From positions 62,001 through 126,000 of the forward strand of contig JAKLJP010000004.1 of assembly GCA_023151115.1 (NCBI GenBank): a stretch of 64,000 bases of DNA, written 5' to 3'. Shown piece after piece: positions 17,195 through 26,634 of the stretch. Under the pieces are notes generated by a model that was not told where the DNA came from, made no database searches, and was given only the letters and a program-made list of their open reading frames with translations. The position numbers and the translations under genes were made by a program. Each line of letters starts with the position of its first letter. Within the stretch, counting starts at the first letter, position 1. This stretch comes from Anaerolineae bacterium. Its GTDB lineage: Bacteria > Chloroflexota > Anaerolineae > 4572-78 > J111.

Positions 17195-17842
17195 TTGTCT
17201 AACAGGCAGTGGAGCATTGAGATAAAACGCTGGTTGGCTCGTATTTTTCTGGTTTTGCTGAGTGTTATGGCCATAATTAATTATCTGGCCTGGACTATCT
17301 ATGCTTACCCTTCTACCGCCGCGCCTGTCCAGGCCGACGCAGCGATTGTTTTGGGCGCGGCCGCCTGGGGCGAACAACCTTCGCCGGTTTTTAGGGAGCG
17401 GATTAATCACGCCATTACGCTCTATGAACGGGGCATGGTTCGCAAACTGATTTTTACCGGCGCCCAGGCCGATGCCTCTGAACCCGCCGAAGCGCGGGTA
17501 GCACAGCAGTATGCTCTGGAACGAGACATTCCCGCCGAAGATATTTTAATTGAAACCCGTTCTCACTCGACCCAGGAGAATCTTTACTACGCCGGGCAGG
17601 TGGCCCAGGCTCATCATCTCTCCCGGCTGCTGATCGTCAGCGATCCGCTGCATTTGAAAAGAGCCGTGTTGATTGCCCAGGATTTGGGCATGGACGCTTA
17701 TCCCGCACCCACGCCCACCACTCGCTATCGCAGTTTAGGCAGCCAGGCCAGGTTTTTGGCCCGCGAAACTTATTACTATGCCGTGTACCTGCTCTATGAC
17801 CGCCCTTTTGGAAACTTCTGGCCGGCGGCGGCCTCGCCCTGA
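17195..17842 (+). CDS. YdcF/SanA-family (DUF218) membrane protein
   Basis: 215 residues from a TTG start with GGAG eight nt upstream. One N-terminal membrane helix (about 11-32) precedes a DUF218 domain: ADAAIVLGAAAWGEQPSPVF, INHAITLYERGMVRKLIFTG, ARVAQQYALERDIPAEDILI, ETRSHSTQENLYYA and LLIVSDPLHLKRAVLIAQDLG. Members such as SanA and ElyC affect envelope integrity and peptidoglycan or lipid-carrier metabolism, probably as extracytoplasmic enzymes. The domain here should face outside. It lies 29 bp before the cyclase gene and may be co-transcribed. Confidence 0.85.
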   Translation: MSNRQWSIEIKRWLARIFLVLLSVMAIINYLAWTIYAYPSTAAPVQADAAIVLGAAAWGEQPSPVFRERINHAITLYERGMVRKLIFTGAQADASEPAEARVAQQYALERDIPAEDILIETRSHSTQENLYYAGQVAQAHHLSRLLIVSDPLHLKRAVLIAQDLGMDAYPAPTPTTRYRSLGSQARFLARETYYYAVYLLYDRPFGNFWPAAASP

Positions 17843-17871
17843 CAACCGCTCGCTACCGCAAGGGGGAACGC

Positions 17872-19470
17872 ATGCGTATTACTTATACTTATCTGTCTAA
17901 CCCTCCCCACCAATTTGAAACCGAGAGCGATTCGGTAATTGTGGGCCGGACCTGGCGCGATCAATTGGTTGACCTGGATTTAACGCCTGACACCACCGTT
18001 TCGCGCCGTCATGCCCGCCTGAGTCAGGCCAAAGGGGGCACACTCTGGCTAGAAGATTTGGGCAGCACCGGTGGCACCTGGCTTAACGGTCAGCGGATTA
18101 CTACCAAAACTCGGCTGGCTCCCGGTGACAAAGTGACGGTGGGCCAGACCACTTTTGAAGTGGTGGCCGAGACGACCCCGCTGATTGCCGCCGAACACAT
18201 CCCCGAAGGTGTTCTCACCAGCAGCGTCAGCGCCATTGACTCACCTTCGGCCCTGATTTTGGCGGCGGCCTCCCAGGAAATCATCAAGCGCCGCCTGACC
18301 GCTTTTTATGAACTGGGCGCGGCCCTGGGCACAGCCGACACCGTAGAATCGCTCTCGCAGACGGTGGTCCGGCACCTGCGCCAGGCCATCCCACGGGCCA
18401 GGCGTGCCGCGCTGCTCTTGCAGGATGAGCATGGGCTGACGCCCACAGCCTATGTACCTGAAGGTGCTAAGCCGTCCATTAGCTTAAATCTGGCCCGGCG
18501 AGCTATTGAAAAACAGCAAGCCTTTACCTGGCGGCTGCCCACTCTGGAAGAAACAGGCAGACCTTTTGACAGCGTTATTCTGCACAACACCCAGTGCGCC
18601 ATGTATGCTCCTCTGATCTGGAAAGAAGAGGTGCTGGGCATTGTCTTTGTGGATAATACCGACATTGGCGGTAACTTTGACGACGAGGACCTGCGCTTGC
18701 TTATGGCTATGGCCAGCCAGGCTGCTATGTTTGTCAAAAATAATGTTTTGCAGCAAGACCTGCGCCGCCAGGAAGTAGTTCGCTCTAACTTGCTGCGCCA
18801 GTTCTCGCCCCAGGTTGCCGAGCGGCTGGAGCGCCTGCTCAGCGAGTCAGGAGATTGGCAACTGGGCGGCAAGCGGGCTGAGCCGGTCACAATCTTGGTT
18901 TCTGACGTGCGCGGCTTCACCAGCCTGACCACCGGCATGGATCCAGGCGATGTGGTGAAGCTGCTCAACGAGTTGTTCAGCGTCTGTATTCCGATCATTT
19001 TCAAATATAATGGGGCGGTAGACAAATATGTGGGTGACGCCATCCTGGCCGTTTTTGGCAGCCCCGAACCCGATCAACGCCAGTGGGAACACGCCGTGCA
19101 GGCGGCGCTGGAGATGCAGCAGGCCATTAACGCCCAACAGGATCGCTGGCAGAGCCGCAACTTGCCGGTCTGCCAGGTGGGAATTGGTATCCACACCGGG
19201 GCAGTTTTACACGGCTTTATCGGCGTGGCCGAACGGATGGAATACACGGTGATTGGCGAAACGGTCAACCTTGCCGTCCGTTACTGCGATGGCGCCGAAC
19301 GGGGTGAGGTGGTCATCAGCCCGGCGGTGTATCAACAGGTCTCCGATTTGGTCGAGGCCATGCCCCGGACCCTCCGCACCAAGCACCCGGAAACCGAGCC
19401 GGATATGCCGGCCTATGTGGTGCAGGCGTTAAAAATCAAACCAACTGCGCCTCTGCCTATGCAAGAGTAA
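17872..19470 (+). CDS. FHA-GAF-class III adenylate/guanylate cyclase
   Basis: 532 residues. An N-terminal FHA domain (about 1-100: VGRTWRDQ, VSRRHARLS, LGSTGGTWLNGQRI) binds phosphothreonine peptides. A GAF domain follows (about 145-300), then a class III cyclase domain (about 335-510). Metal ligands lie in ILVSDVRGFTSL and DKYVGDAILAVFG; the purine-binding Lys is in VDKYVG; the transition-state Asn and Arg are in TVNLAVRYCDGA. The catalytic residues appear complete, so it should work as a homodimer making cyclic nucleotide, gated by phospho-protein docking and a small ligand. Confidence 0.9.
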   Translation: MRITYTYLSNPPHQFETESDSVIVGRTWRDQLVDLDLTPDTTVSRRHARLSQAKGGTLWLEDLGSTGGTWLNGQRITTKTRLAPGDKVTVGQTTFEVVAETTPLIAAEHIPEGVLTSSVSAIDSPSALILAAASQEIIKRRLTAFYELGAALGTADTVESLSQTVVRHLRQAIPRARRAALLLQDEHGLTPTAYVPEGAKPSISLNLARRAIEKQQAFTWRLPTLEETGRPFDSVILHNTQCAMYAPLIWKEEVLGIVFVDNTDIGGNFDDEDLRLLMAMASQAAMFVKNNVLQQDLRRQEVVRSNLLRQFSPQVAERLERLLSESGDWQLGGKRAEPVTILVSDVRGFTSLTTGMDPGDVVKLLNELFSVCIPIIFKYNGAVDKYVGDAILAVFGSPEPDQRQWEHAVQAALEMQQAINAQQDRWQSRNLPVCQVGIGIHTGAVLHGFIGVAERMEYTVIGETVNLAVRYCDGAERGEVVISPAVYQQVSDLVEAMPRTLRTKHPETEPDMPAYVVQALKIKPTAPLPMQE

Positions 19471-19499
19471 ATCTTTTGCCGGATCCCAAGAAAATAGAC

Positions 19500-19575
19500 C
19501 AGGGGCGGGAGACCGGAGACACGCCCAGTGGACAAATACCCGGTCCTCGGTCTCTGGTCTCCGGTCATCTCTGGC
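19500..19575. repeat. Heptamer-repeat hairpin, GGGAGAC / GGTCTCC family
   Basis: GGGAGACCGGAGAC on the left and GGTCTCTGGTCTCCGGTC on the right form an inverted pair of 7-nt units across a short spacer, between the cyclase gene and acpS. Confidence 0.7.
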
Positions 19576-19632
19576 AAAGGATTTTCATTGTCTGGGTGTA
19601 TCACCATCGCAAATTCGTGAGCACTTATTGAT

Positions 19633-19992
19633 ATGAAAGCTGTTGGCGTAGATATGATTGAAACAGAACGGGTGGCCCAAAGTGTGGCCCGCTTTGGCGA
19701 CCGCTTCCTACAGCGAGTTTACACCGAGCGCGAGCTGGCTTACTGTCGAGGCCAAATCAACTCGCTGGCGGCACGCTGGGCGGCTAAAGAAGCTACGGCC
19801 AAGGCCCTGGGGACCGGCATTGGTGAGGTGGGCTGGCGTGAAATTGAAGTAGTCAGCGAGGCCAACCGGCGCCCGATCCTCCAACTACACGGCGCGGCGG
19901 CCGCTCTGGCTGCTCAGTTGGGGTTGACGGACTTTGCCGTCAGCCTGTCGCACACCAAAGAGTATGCTATTGCTTTTGTGGTGGGAGAGTAA
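19633..19992 (+). CDS. acpS: Holo-[acyl-carrier-protein] synthase
   Basis: 119 residues, the usual AcpS length. The Mg-binding motifs are VGVDMIETERVAQSVARFG near the N-terminus (Asp) and AARWAAKEATAKALGTG (Glu and Lys), and the C-terminus has AVSLSHTKEYAIAFVV. It transfers 4'-phosphopantetheine from CoA to a serine of acyl carrier protein. No RBS is obvious before the ATG. It seems to stand alone, between a repeat hairpin and a dispersed repeat. Confidence 0.93.
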   Translation: MKAVGVDMIETERVAQSVARFGDRFLQRVYTERELAYCRGQINSLAARWAAKEATAKALGTGIGEVGWREIEVVSEANRRPILQLHGAAAALAAQLGLTDFAVSLSHTKEYAIAFVVGE

Positions 19993-20089
19993 ACCCCTTC
20001 AATGTCATTCACCTCGCCTTCGTAGTTGTCAAACTGTTGGGGCAACTGCTGAAACGCCTGGATATGAGCTTGCCCGTAACTCCTCACCA

Positions 20090-20210
20090 GGCAGCGCCTT
20101 CGATAGGTTGCTCCACTTTGTTCCACAGCTATTCAGGACGTTACTCATCACATCCTGAGTAGGCCGAAACGGCGTGGAGGCCGTATCGAAGGGTGCGGTG
20201 AGGAGTTATG
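20090..20210. repeat. Dispersed repeat, CGTATCGAAGGGTGC family, copy 2
   Basis: It carries TAACTCCTCACC and GCGCCTTCGATAGG on the left, and CCTGAGTAGGCCGAAACGG, CCGTATCGAAGGGTGCGG and GTGAGGAGTTATG on the right, forming an imperfect palindrome in the convergent gap 19993-20233. No gene is seen here. Confidence 0.7.
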
Positions 20211-20233
20211 ATTGCCCAATGCTGCCGACAACG

Positions 20234-21562
20234 TTAACTTGTATTTTTTCCGTCATGGGTTTTTAGTGAAGACAGCGAGAACAAGTCGTCAATGTGGACA
20301 AGCTGGCCGGTGCTGATAGACTGATTGGCGGCAATGCCGACCAGGACGGAGGCGGCCCCATCAAGGTGGGAGGCCGCCCGCTGGAAGGGGTCAGGCGGTG
20401 GGGTGGGGGAAAAGATTTGCTCCAGCATCACCGGGTCGGCTCCGCCGTGGCCGCCGCTCCCCACCGATACGTCAACCTCGTAGCCGGGCTTGAACATTGG
20501 AAAGACCCGGATACGGGCCTGTTTGAATGCGCCCTTGCTGGCCTGGGCCTCGGCAGCCTGGCCGTCACCCAAAAGATGGGTAATATTCTCCTCGATGTCC
20601 ATTTCAAGGCGGCCTTTGCTGCCGGTGATGGCCACTCGCAGCCCTTCCCAGGGCGAGTAGGCCACCAGGCAGTAAGAGAGCAGCGCCCCGTTTTGGTAAC
20701 GGGCGGTCACGGTCAGCGTGTCCTCAATCGTGATTGGCTCGCCAAAGACGTTGCGGTCGCGCAGGTAGCCGGTTTCGGCTTCGGCCTCCAGGTAGAGCGC
20801 CCGCAGCGCCTCTTTTGAGTCCAGGTGGAGGGCAAAGGGGTCGTTTTGGGCTTCCGGGACGCCGGTGTAGCGCCGGTAAGGGTAGTGTTCGCCCCGCTCC
20901 GCCGCATTTTGCCGCCCGTAAAATTGCAGCGCGCCCAGGGCAAAAACATCGCGGGGGTAGGAGTCAATCCACCAGTTAACCAGATCGAAGTGATGGGTAG
21001 CCTTGTGGACCAGCAGCCCGCCGCTGTTCTCTTTTTCGCGGTGCCAGCGCCGAAAGTAGTCGGCCCCGTGGCTGGTATCAAGAATCCAGGAAAAATCCAC
21101 CAAAAAAGGCCGGCCAATCACACCCTGCATGATTAACTCGCGGAACTGGGTGTAGGCCGGGGCATAGCGATAGTTAAACGTGACCCGCAAGGAACGGCCG
21201 GTTCGCTCAATGGCCGCAAAAATGGCCTGCAGTTTGGGCAGGTCGGTGGTCATGGGTTTTTCGGTAATCACATCACAGCCCATTTCCATGGCCCGAATGA
21301 TGTAGAGGTGGTGGGTGCTGTCCATCGTGGCGACAATGACCGTATCGGGCCGGGTTTCGGCAATCATCTGCTCGAACTGCTCGGCGTGATAGGTCGGGCG
21401 GGCCGGCTCAAACCGGCGGTTGTACCAGTCCATGCGGATCTGGCTGAGGTCACACAAAGCCACCAGTTCAGCTACCTCGCGGTAGGTGGTGGTTATGGCT
21501 TCGATAAACATGCCGGCGCGTGCGCCTGTGCCCACCAGGGCATATCGTTTGCGTTGACTCAT
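20234..21562 (-). CDS. Gfo/Idh/MocA-family sugar oxidoreductase
   Basis: 442 residues, typical of longer family members. The N-terminal Rossmann fold has [38 protein letters not shown] and the family signature [20 protein letters not shown] (Lys of the EKP motif is catalytic). The C-terminal alpha/beta domain contains [19 protein letters not shown] and [17 protein letters not shown] with the usual His. It likely oxidises or epimerises a sugar or inositol with NAD(P). As the last gene of the ABC sugar operon it probably acts on the imported sugar. Confidence 0.9.
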   Translation of the reverse strand: MSQRKRYALVGTGARAGMFIEAITTTYREVAELVALCDLSQIRMDWYNRRFEPARPTYHAEQFEQMIAETRPDTVIVATMDSTHHLYIIRAMEMGCDVITEKPMTTDLPKLQAIFAAIERTGRSLRVTFNYRYAPAYTQFRELIMQGVIGRPFLVDFSWILDTSHGADYFRRWHREKENSGGLLVHKATHHFDLVNWWIDSYPRDVFALGALQFYGRQNAAERGEHYPYRRYTGVPEAQNDPFALHLDSKEALRALYLEAEAETGYLRDRNVFGEPITIEDTLTVTARYQNGALLSYCLVAYSPWEGLRVAITGSKGRLEMDIEENITHLLGDGQAAEAQASKGAFKQARIRVFPMFKPGYEVDVSVGSGGHGGADPVMLEQIFSPTPPPDPFQRAASHLDGAASVLVGIAANQSISTGQLVHIDDLFSLSSLKTHDGKNTS

Positions 21563-21590
21563 AAGTTTGTGCCTGTTGGGAGATGAGAGA

Positions 21591-22478
21591 TTATCCTTTT
21601 AAGCCGCTGGTGCTGATCCCTTCAACCAGGTAGCGCTGGAAGAGGACAAAGATAACAAATACCGGCACCAGTGACAGCGCCGACATAGCAAAGACAGCGC
21701 CCCAATCGGTGGCGGCCGAGGGGTCGGAAAAGGAGCGCAACGCTACGGAGACGGTAAACAGCTTGATGTCATTCAGGTAGATCAGCGGCGTGAGAAAATC
21801 TTCCCAGGTCCAGTAGAAGGAGAAAATGGCCGAAGTAATCAGGGCCGGCTGAATCAATGGCAGGATAATTCTGAAAAAGATGCCGATTTTGCTGCATCCG
21901 TCAATTTCGGCGGCTTCATCCAATTCGATGGGAATGCCGCGGATGAACTGCATAATCAGAAAGATAAAAAAGGGAATACCGAAAAAGCGGGGTAATAATA
22001 AAGGGTAAAAGGTATTGACCCATTCCAGCCAGTTAAAGACGATATATTGGGGGATAATTTGCACCTGAACCGGCAACATGAGGGTCAACATCATGCAGGT
22101 AAACCAGAAAGAACGCCCGGCAAAACGAATGCGGGCAAAGCCATAGGCCACCAAAGCCGAAGAGAGCACAGCGGTTACGGTGCCGATACCGGCATAAAAA
22201 AAGGAGTTGGCAAAAAAGGTACCAAAAGTGACGCCGCCAAAGCCGGCCCAGCCGTTAGGGTAATTCTCAAAAGCCAGCCTGTCGGGAATGAGTGAGGTCA
22301 CATTGGTCCAAATTTCATCCGAGGCTTTCAAAGAACTGGCAAACAGCCACAAAATTGGATAGATCATCAGAAAGCCCAGCAGTCCGACGCCGGCATGATA
22401 GATGATGTCTCTGACCAATTTTTTGCGGGTTCGTTTGCTGGAAGGTACCGGCTTAAAAGCGGCAGCAGTGACGCTCAT
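21591..22478 (-). CDS. Sugar ABC transporter permease, MalG type
   Basis: 295 residues with six membrane helices. The EAA loop that docks the ATPase reads [20 protein letters not shown], about 100 residues before the C-terminus as in MalG/AraQ, and the protein ends in GISTSGLKG. With the MalF-like permease upstream it forms the channel of a CUT1 importer. Its ATG follows the stop of that gene directly (22478/22479). No ATPase gene is present in the window; a shared MsmK-like ATPase elsewhere would be needed. Confidence 0.93.
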   Translation of the reverse strand: MSVTAAAFKPVPSSKRTRKKLVRDIIYHAGVGLLGFLMIYPILWLFASSLKASDEIWTNVTSLIPDRLAFENYPNGWAGFGGVTFGTFFANSFFYAGIGTVTAVLSSALVAYGFARIRFAGRSFWFTCMMLTLMLPVQVQIIPQYIVFNWLEWVNTFYPLLLPRFFGIPFFIFLIMQFIRGIPIELDEAAEIDGCSKIGIFFRIILPLIQPALITSAIFSFYWTWEDFLTPLIYLNDIKLFTVSVALRSFSDPSAATDWGAVFAMSALSLVPVFVIFVLFQRYLVEGISTSGLKG

Positions 22479-23459
22479 CTATTCTTCTCCCTTTGATTCG
22501 TAAAAAACCCACTGCGACGAGGATTTAAAGATTAAGCCCGTAAAGAAGGCAATAATCAACAGCAGCACCCAGGCCATGGCCGAGCTGTAACCCATCTCCA
22601 AATTATTAAAAGCGCGAATATACAGATAAAGGGCATAAAATAGGGTGGTGTCCAGGGGCGCGCCGGTGCCGCCGCTCAGAATAAAAGCCTGGGTAAAGGC
22701 CATAAAGCCGCTGATGACTTGCATGACCAGGTTAAAGAAGATAATCGGCGTTAGCAAGGGCAGAGTAATTTTGAGAAACTTATCCCAGGCCCCAGCCCCA
22801 TCAATTGAGGCAGCCTCGTAATATTCGCTGGGGATTTGCTTGAGGCCGGCCAGAAAAATCAACATAGGCGAGCCAAACTGCCAGGCGGCCAGCAGAATTA
22901 AGGTCCAAATCGCGGTGCGGGGATTGCCCAGCCAGTTCAAATTGGGCGCGCCCAGAAAGGCCAGGACATAGTTGATGACCCCATCGCTGCTAAAAATTTC
23001 GCGCCACATCACGGCTACAGCAATGCTGCCGCCGACAATCGAAGGGGCATAATAAACGGCCCGGTAAAGACTGACCCCTTTACGTTTTGTATTCAACAGC
23101 ATGGCTACCGCCAGGGCAAAAGCCAGGCGGAACGGGACGGCAATAAAAACATAATAAAACGTGGCCCGCACCGAGCGCCAATAACGAGTATCTTCGGTAA
23201 ACATGCGCTCAAAATTGGCCAGGCCCACCCACTGCGGCGCAGAAAGAATGTCGTAATCGGTAAAGGCCAGGACCAGAGAGGCCACCATCGGCATCAGGAC
23301 AAAGGCGAAAAAACCAATCAGCCAGGGGGAAATAAACAAATATCCGGCCCAGTTGTGCTGCCTTAGCCCGCTTTTCTGTTTGAGAGACAGAGCTGTTCTG
23401 AGCCGCTGCCTCAGCGACGCTCTGGCCGGAAAAGTCCGTTCGACTGTACCTGTCTGCAT
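22479..23459 (-). CDS. Sugar ABC transporter permease, MalF/UgpA type
   Basis: 326 residues from the ATG at 23459, chosen for AAGGAAAA five nt upstream; the frame continues to 23513 through a repeat hairpin and is unlikely to be translated there. Six membrane helices begin at about residue 40. The EAA loop reads YYEAASIDGAGAWDKFLKIT. A basic cytoplasmic N-terminus precedes helix 1. It is the second gene of the operon after the binding protein. Confidence 0.92.
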   Translation of the reverse strand: MQTGTVERTFPARASLRQRLRTALSLKQKSGLRQHNWAGYLFISPWLIGFFAFVLMPMVASLVLAFTDYDILSAPQWVGLANFERMFTEDTRYWRSVRATFYYVFIAVPFRLAFALAVAMLLNTKRKGVSLYRAVYYAPSIVGGSIAVAVMWREIFSSDGVINYVLAFLGAPNLNWLGNPRTAIWTLILLAAWQFGSPMLIFLAGLKQIPSEYYEAASIDGAGAWDKFLKITLPLLTPIIFFNLVMQVISGFMAFTQAFILSGGTGAPLDTTLFYALYLYIRAFNNLEMGYSSAMAWVLLLIIAFFTGLIFKSSSQWVFYESKGEE

Positions 23460-23463
23460 AATT

Positions 23464-23535
23464 TTCCTTTGTTCGTCTTGCGTGTTGCGTCTTACGTAAG
23501 CTAAATGGAACACGCAAGACGCAACACGCTTCGAC
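23464..23535. repeat. Heptamer-repeat hairpin, CGTCTTG / CAAGACG family, copy 1
   Basis: CGTCTTGCGTGTTGCGTCTT and CACGCAAGACGCAACACGC form an inverted pair of 7-nt units between the binding-protein and permease genes. A similar pair lies at 57925-57982. The hairpin could reduce read-through from the binding protein to the permeases, a common pattern in ABC operons. Confidence 0.75.
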
Positions 23536-23550
23536 TTCTTAAGTCAGGTT

Positions 23551-25104
23551 TTATTCTTGCTGAGCCAAAAGCTCGCCGCCCAATTTTCTCAACGTGGCGG
23601 CTCCTTCTTCGGGAGTAATCAAGCCAAACAGAACGGGGTCAATCACTTCCGGCCAATAGATATTATCAATCAGGTCGGCGTGAGCCGCCGGGTCGGCCGG
23701 GCGAATGGGGCTGCTGTCGGCTTCAACGCGAGCCAGAAATTCAAACATAGCGGTTTGGGGTTTGCCCAGGAGCGGCTTCAAGCCCTCTTGTATCTTGGGC
23801 GAAATAGGCACGCCGCGTTCAGCCATCAAAATCTTGTTGGCTTCAAGATTGTTGGTAAAGTAGTTGATAAATTTGGCCGCTTCTTCGGGATGCTTGGCGT
23901 GTTTGGTGATGGAGAAGAACATGGACGGTTTGAGGTAGTTTGAAGGCTGTCCGCCTTCTGGCCGGGGCAGGTGAGCCAGGTAGAAATTGCGGTTTTCACC
24001 GGCGGCAGATTGAATAGCCACAATCTGATTGCTCCAGTAAGAAGCAATGGCCGATTCCTGGGTTACAATGGGGTCATTTTCCGGGCCAACGCCGGTAAAG
24101 CGGGCCACCACTTCTTCACGGCTGGGAATAGCGCCGGCTTCTTGCAAGCGCAGCATCATATGCAGGAAGTCAGCATAGATTTGGTCATCGGTATAACCAA
24201 TCTGAGTACCATCGTTAGAGTAAGACCATTCGCCATGGCCCAGGTAGAGCGATTTCCAGATTTGCTCATTGTCTAGCCCTGGCCCCATGCCCCAGATGCC
24301 TGTTTTTTCATGCAGCGTCATAACTGTCTGCTCAAATTCCTGCCAGGTCCAATCCTGGCGAGGTAATTCCAGGCCAGCTTTGGCAAAGGCATCCGTATCC
24401 AGGATGAACGTCTGAGAGTTATTGCCCAGGTTCAGGCCGTATAAAGCGCCGCCAATTCTCCCGCCGTTGATACTGCCCTCGGGCACATCAGACAGATCAA
24501 TGGTGCCGGCTTCGACAAAGCTGTCCAGGGGCATCAACCAATCGTTGGCTACCCACTCTTCGATGCGGGCATAATCCTGCTGCATAATATCCGGCAGGTT
24601 GCCGCCAGCGGCTTGAGGCGCCAGCTTGGTCCAATAATCATTAAAACTGGCAAATTCATAGGTGATGTCTACGTTGGGGTTTTCGGCCTCATACATTTCA
24701 ATCACTTTGATGGTATCGTCGTGGCGTTTTTGCGACCCCCACCAGGCGATGCGCAGCTCAATCTTTTCGCCTTCGGCGGGCGCGGCAGCGGCAGCCGGGG
24801 CGGAAAACTCCTGGCCCAGCATGGCCTGAGCATCCTCGGCGCTGGGGATGCACAATTTCCAGCCCGGTTCAATCGCATCAGGGTTATCAATTTTGGCAAA
24901 ATCACCGCCCTGAGCGTTGGTGGCCTCCACAATGGCCGGGTAGGCCAGAATATTGGCATAATATTTGTCGGCAATGGTGGATAGAAAATCGGAAGCCTGC
25001 ACGACCACTTCATTTTCGCAGGCAATCTCCTGGGCCAGCGTGGGTGAGGGGGCCAGCGTCAACAACAGCGCCAGCAATAGCAATAATGAGACTATCTTCT
25101 TCAT
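23551..25104 (-). CDS. Sugar-binding protein of ABC importer with N-terminal LysM-like domain
   Basis: 517 residues from the ATG at 25104, which has GAGGAGG seven nt upstream. A Sec signal (KKIVSLLLLLALLLTLAPSP) is cleaved near LAQ. Residues about 30-90 look like a LysM fold: VVQASDFLSTIADKYY, AYPAIVEATN, then PDAIEPGWKLCIPS. An Ala/Pro linker leads to a family 1 solute-binding protein (about 115-517) starting IELRIAWWGSQKRHDD, with NLPDIMQQDYARIEEW and NYFTNNLEANKILMAERGVP. There is no lipobox, so the LysM may hold the receptor at the cell wall. It is the first gene of a four-gene sugar uptake and oxidation operon. Confidence 0.88.
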   Translation of the reverse strand: MKKIVSLLLLLALLLTLAPSPTLAQEIACENEVVVQASDFLSTIADKYYANILAYPAIVEATNAQGGDFAKIDNPDAIEPGWKLCIPSAEDAQAMLGQEFSAPAAAAAPAEGEKIELRIAWWGSQKRHDDTIKVIEMYEAENPNVDITYEFASFNDYWTKLAPQAAGGNLPDIMQQDYARIEEWVANDWLMPLDSFVEAGTIDLSDVPEGSINGGRIGGALYGLNLGNNSQTFILDTDAFAKAGLELPRQDWTWQEFEQTVMTLHEKTGIWGMGPGLDNEQIWKSLYLGHGEWSYSNDGTQIGYTDDQIYADFLHMMLRLQEAGAIPSREEVVARFTGVGPENDPIVTQESAIASYWSNQIVAIQSAAGENRNFYLAHLPRPEGGQPSNYLKPSMFFSITKHAKHPEEAAKFINYFTNNLEANKILMAERGVPISPKIQEGLKPLLGKPQTAMFEFLARVEADSSPIRPADPAAHADLIDNIYWPEVIDPVLFGLITPEEGAATLRKLGGELLAQQE

Positions 25105-25276
25105 CGAAAATCCTCCTCTGATATATTGAATAGTAAGAATTAAAGCGGCCTCGGTGGCAACTTCTCGGCTCAATAATAATAAATTTCAGGCCGCAATGCC
25201 AGCGATTTGTGCCAGCGCAGTGTCAATTTAGTGCCAAGTTTTTTCCAGGTATGCTATAATTGACCTGGGTTCGATA

Positions 25277-25402
25277 TTTTCCAAAAATCACCCTTCGATA
25301 CGGGCTAACGCCCGCTTCGCGTCAGGATGATTTTCGGCTCTTTATCGCACCCTGAGTAGCTCTGAGCGAAGCGAAGGGCGTATCGAAGGGTGCGATTTAG
25401 AA
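25277..25402. repeat. Dispersed repeat, CGTATCGAAGGGTGC family, copy 3
   Basis: AAAATCACCCTTCGATACGG on the left and GGCGTATCGAAGGGTGCGAT on the right, with CCTGAGTAGCTCTGAGCG between, make a long imperfect hairpin. In the 345-bp gap 25105-25449, a dyad CCAGGT ... ACCTGG (25245-25268) also surrounds a TATAAT-like box. I see no gene in the gap. Confidence 0.75.
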
Positions 25403-25449
25403 AATTCCGAACTCGGGTTAATTGGTAGACGGCGGTCGTAAGGGTACTA

Positions 25450-26634
25450 ATGCCAACCGAGTCAGAATTTCTGCAACAAGTCAAAGATGTCTTGAGTCAT
25501 CTGTATGATTATCCTTACCTGGAGAGTCACCCCCTGGCCCGGCGTTACTGGCCCGAAGCGGGCCAGCCCGGCCCCAACCGGGCGCAGCGGCTGAGCCGGC
25601 TGCTGCTGGAACAGATTGAAGCCCTGCATCCGCCCGGTTCAGTGGCCAAAGGCGCTTCGCGGGCCGAATATTACTTTCTGCTGGTCTATCGCTATGTTGA
25701 AGAATGGCCCCTGCCCGACATTTTGCAGGAGTTGGGTTACAGCCGGCGGCAGTTCTTTCGCCAGCAGCAAAAGGCCATCGAGATGCTGGCCGGCTTGCTG
25801 CGAGAAAAATTACCGCCTGCGCCGGCGCTTCAGCTTGATAACGGGCTGGCCGGCGAACTGGAGCGTTTCCGCACCCGCCAGCGCGCCATAGACCTGCGGG
25901 AGGTGGCGCAGGGGGTGCTGGACATGGTCGGCCCCCTGGCTGAACAATATAGCGTCACTTTAACCAGCGACCTGCCCGCCGAGTTGCCGGTCATTTATGG
26001 CAGCCGAACTTTGTTGCGCCAGGTCTTGCTGAATATCTTGAGCCAACTCATCACCCAGCCGAGCTGCCGGCAGACTTGTCTGCAATTTGCGGCTAACCGG
26101 CAACGGATTGGGGTAGAAGTAACCGCCAACTTTGATCCGGCTTCACCCGAACCTGGGCCAAAACCGGAAATGGAGCCGGTGCGCCATCTGGTCGAGTCAA
26201 TGAACGGACAGTGGCAAACCTTTGAATGGAACGCGGACGATTGTAGTTGCCGGTTTGATCTGCCCATTGGCGCGGAAAAAGTGCTGCTCATTGTTGATGA
26301 TAATGAGGCTGTGTCCCAGGCTTTTCGACGCTATCTGGCCGAATACCGGTATCAGGTTATCGGCGCTACCAATGGCCCGGATGCGCTGCGCCTGGCCCGC
26401 GAGATGAGTCCGGCCCTGATTACCCTGGATGTGATGATTCCCAATCAGGATGGCTGGGAGATTCTGCATGCCCTCAAACGCGACCCGGCCACCCAGCAGA
26501 TTCCGGTGGTCATTTGCTCGGTGCTGGAAGACCCGCGCCTGGCGCGCTCATTGGGCGCAGCTACTTACCTGCGCAAACCCGTCGGGCAAGCCGACCTGCT
26601 GGCTGCCTTGACCCAGGTGTTGGGCCAGGTGTAA
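25450..26634 (+). CDS. HTH-like, ATPase-like and receiver signalling protein
   Basis: 394 residues. The N-terminal 120 residues are helical with a sigma-region-4-like turn (PLPDILQELGYSRRQFFRQQ). The middle part (about 145-275) resembles a histidine-kinase ATPase domain, with VLLNILSQLITQP in the N-box place but no clear Asn or G boxes, so ATP binding is doubtful. The C-terminus (about 278-394) is a good receiver: LLIVDDNEAVSQAF, LITLDVMIPNQDGWEIL (phospho-acceptor Asp), VICSVLED and YLRKPVG (Lys). It may be a phosphorylation-controlled partner of the convergent hybrid kinase, whose 3' end overlaps it by 87 bp. Confidence 0.75.
   Translation: MPTESEFLQQVKDVLSHLYDYPYLESHPLARRYWPEAGQPGPNRAQRLSRLLLEQIEALHPPGSVAKGASRAEYYFLLVYRYVEEWPLPDILQELGYSRRQFFRQQQKAIEMLAGLLREKLPPAPALQLDNGLAGELERFRTRQRAIDLREVAQGVLDMVGPLAEQYSVTLTSDLPAELPVIYGSRTLLRQVLLNILSQLITQPSCRQTCLQFAANRQRIGVEVTANFDPASPEPGPKPEMEPVRHLVESMNGQWQTFEWNADDCSCRFDLPIGAEKVLLIVDDNEAVSQAFRRYLAEYRYQVIGATNGPDALRLAREMSPALITLDVMIPNQDGWEILHALKRDPATQQIPVVICSVLEDPRLARSLGAATYLRKPVGQADLLAALTQVLGQV

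Noticed and set aside
25405..25445. tRNA-like word GGTTAATTGGTAGACGG before the signalling gene
   Set aside because: No acceptor stem, anticodon arm or T-loop could be folded around it.
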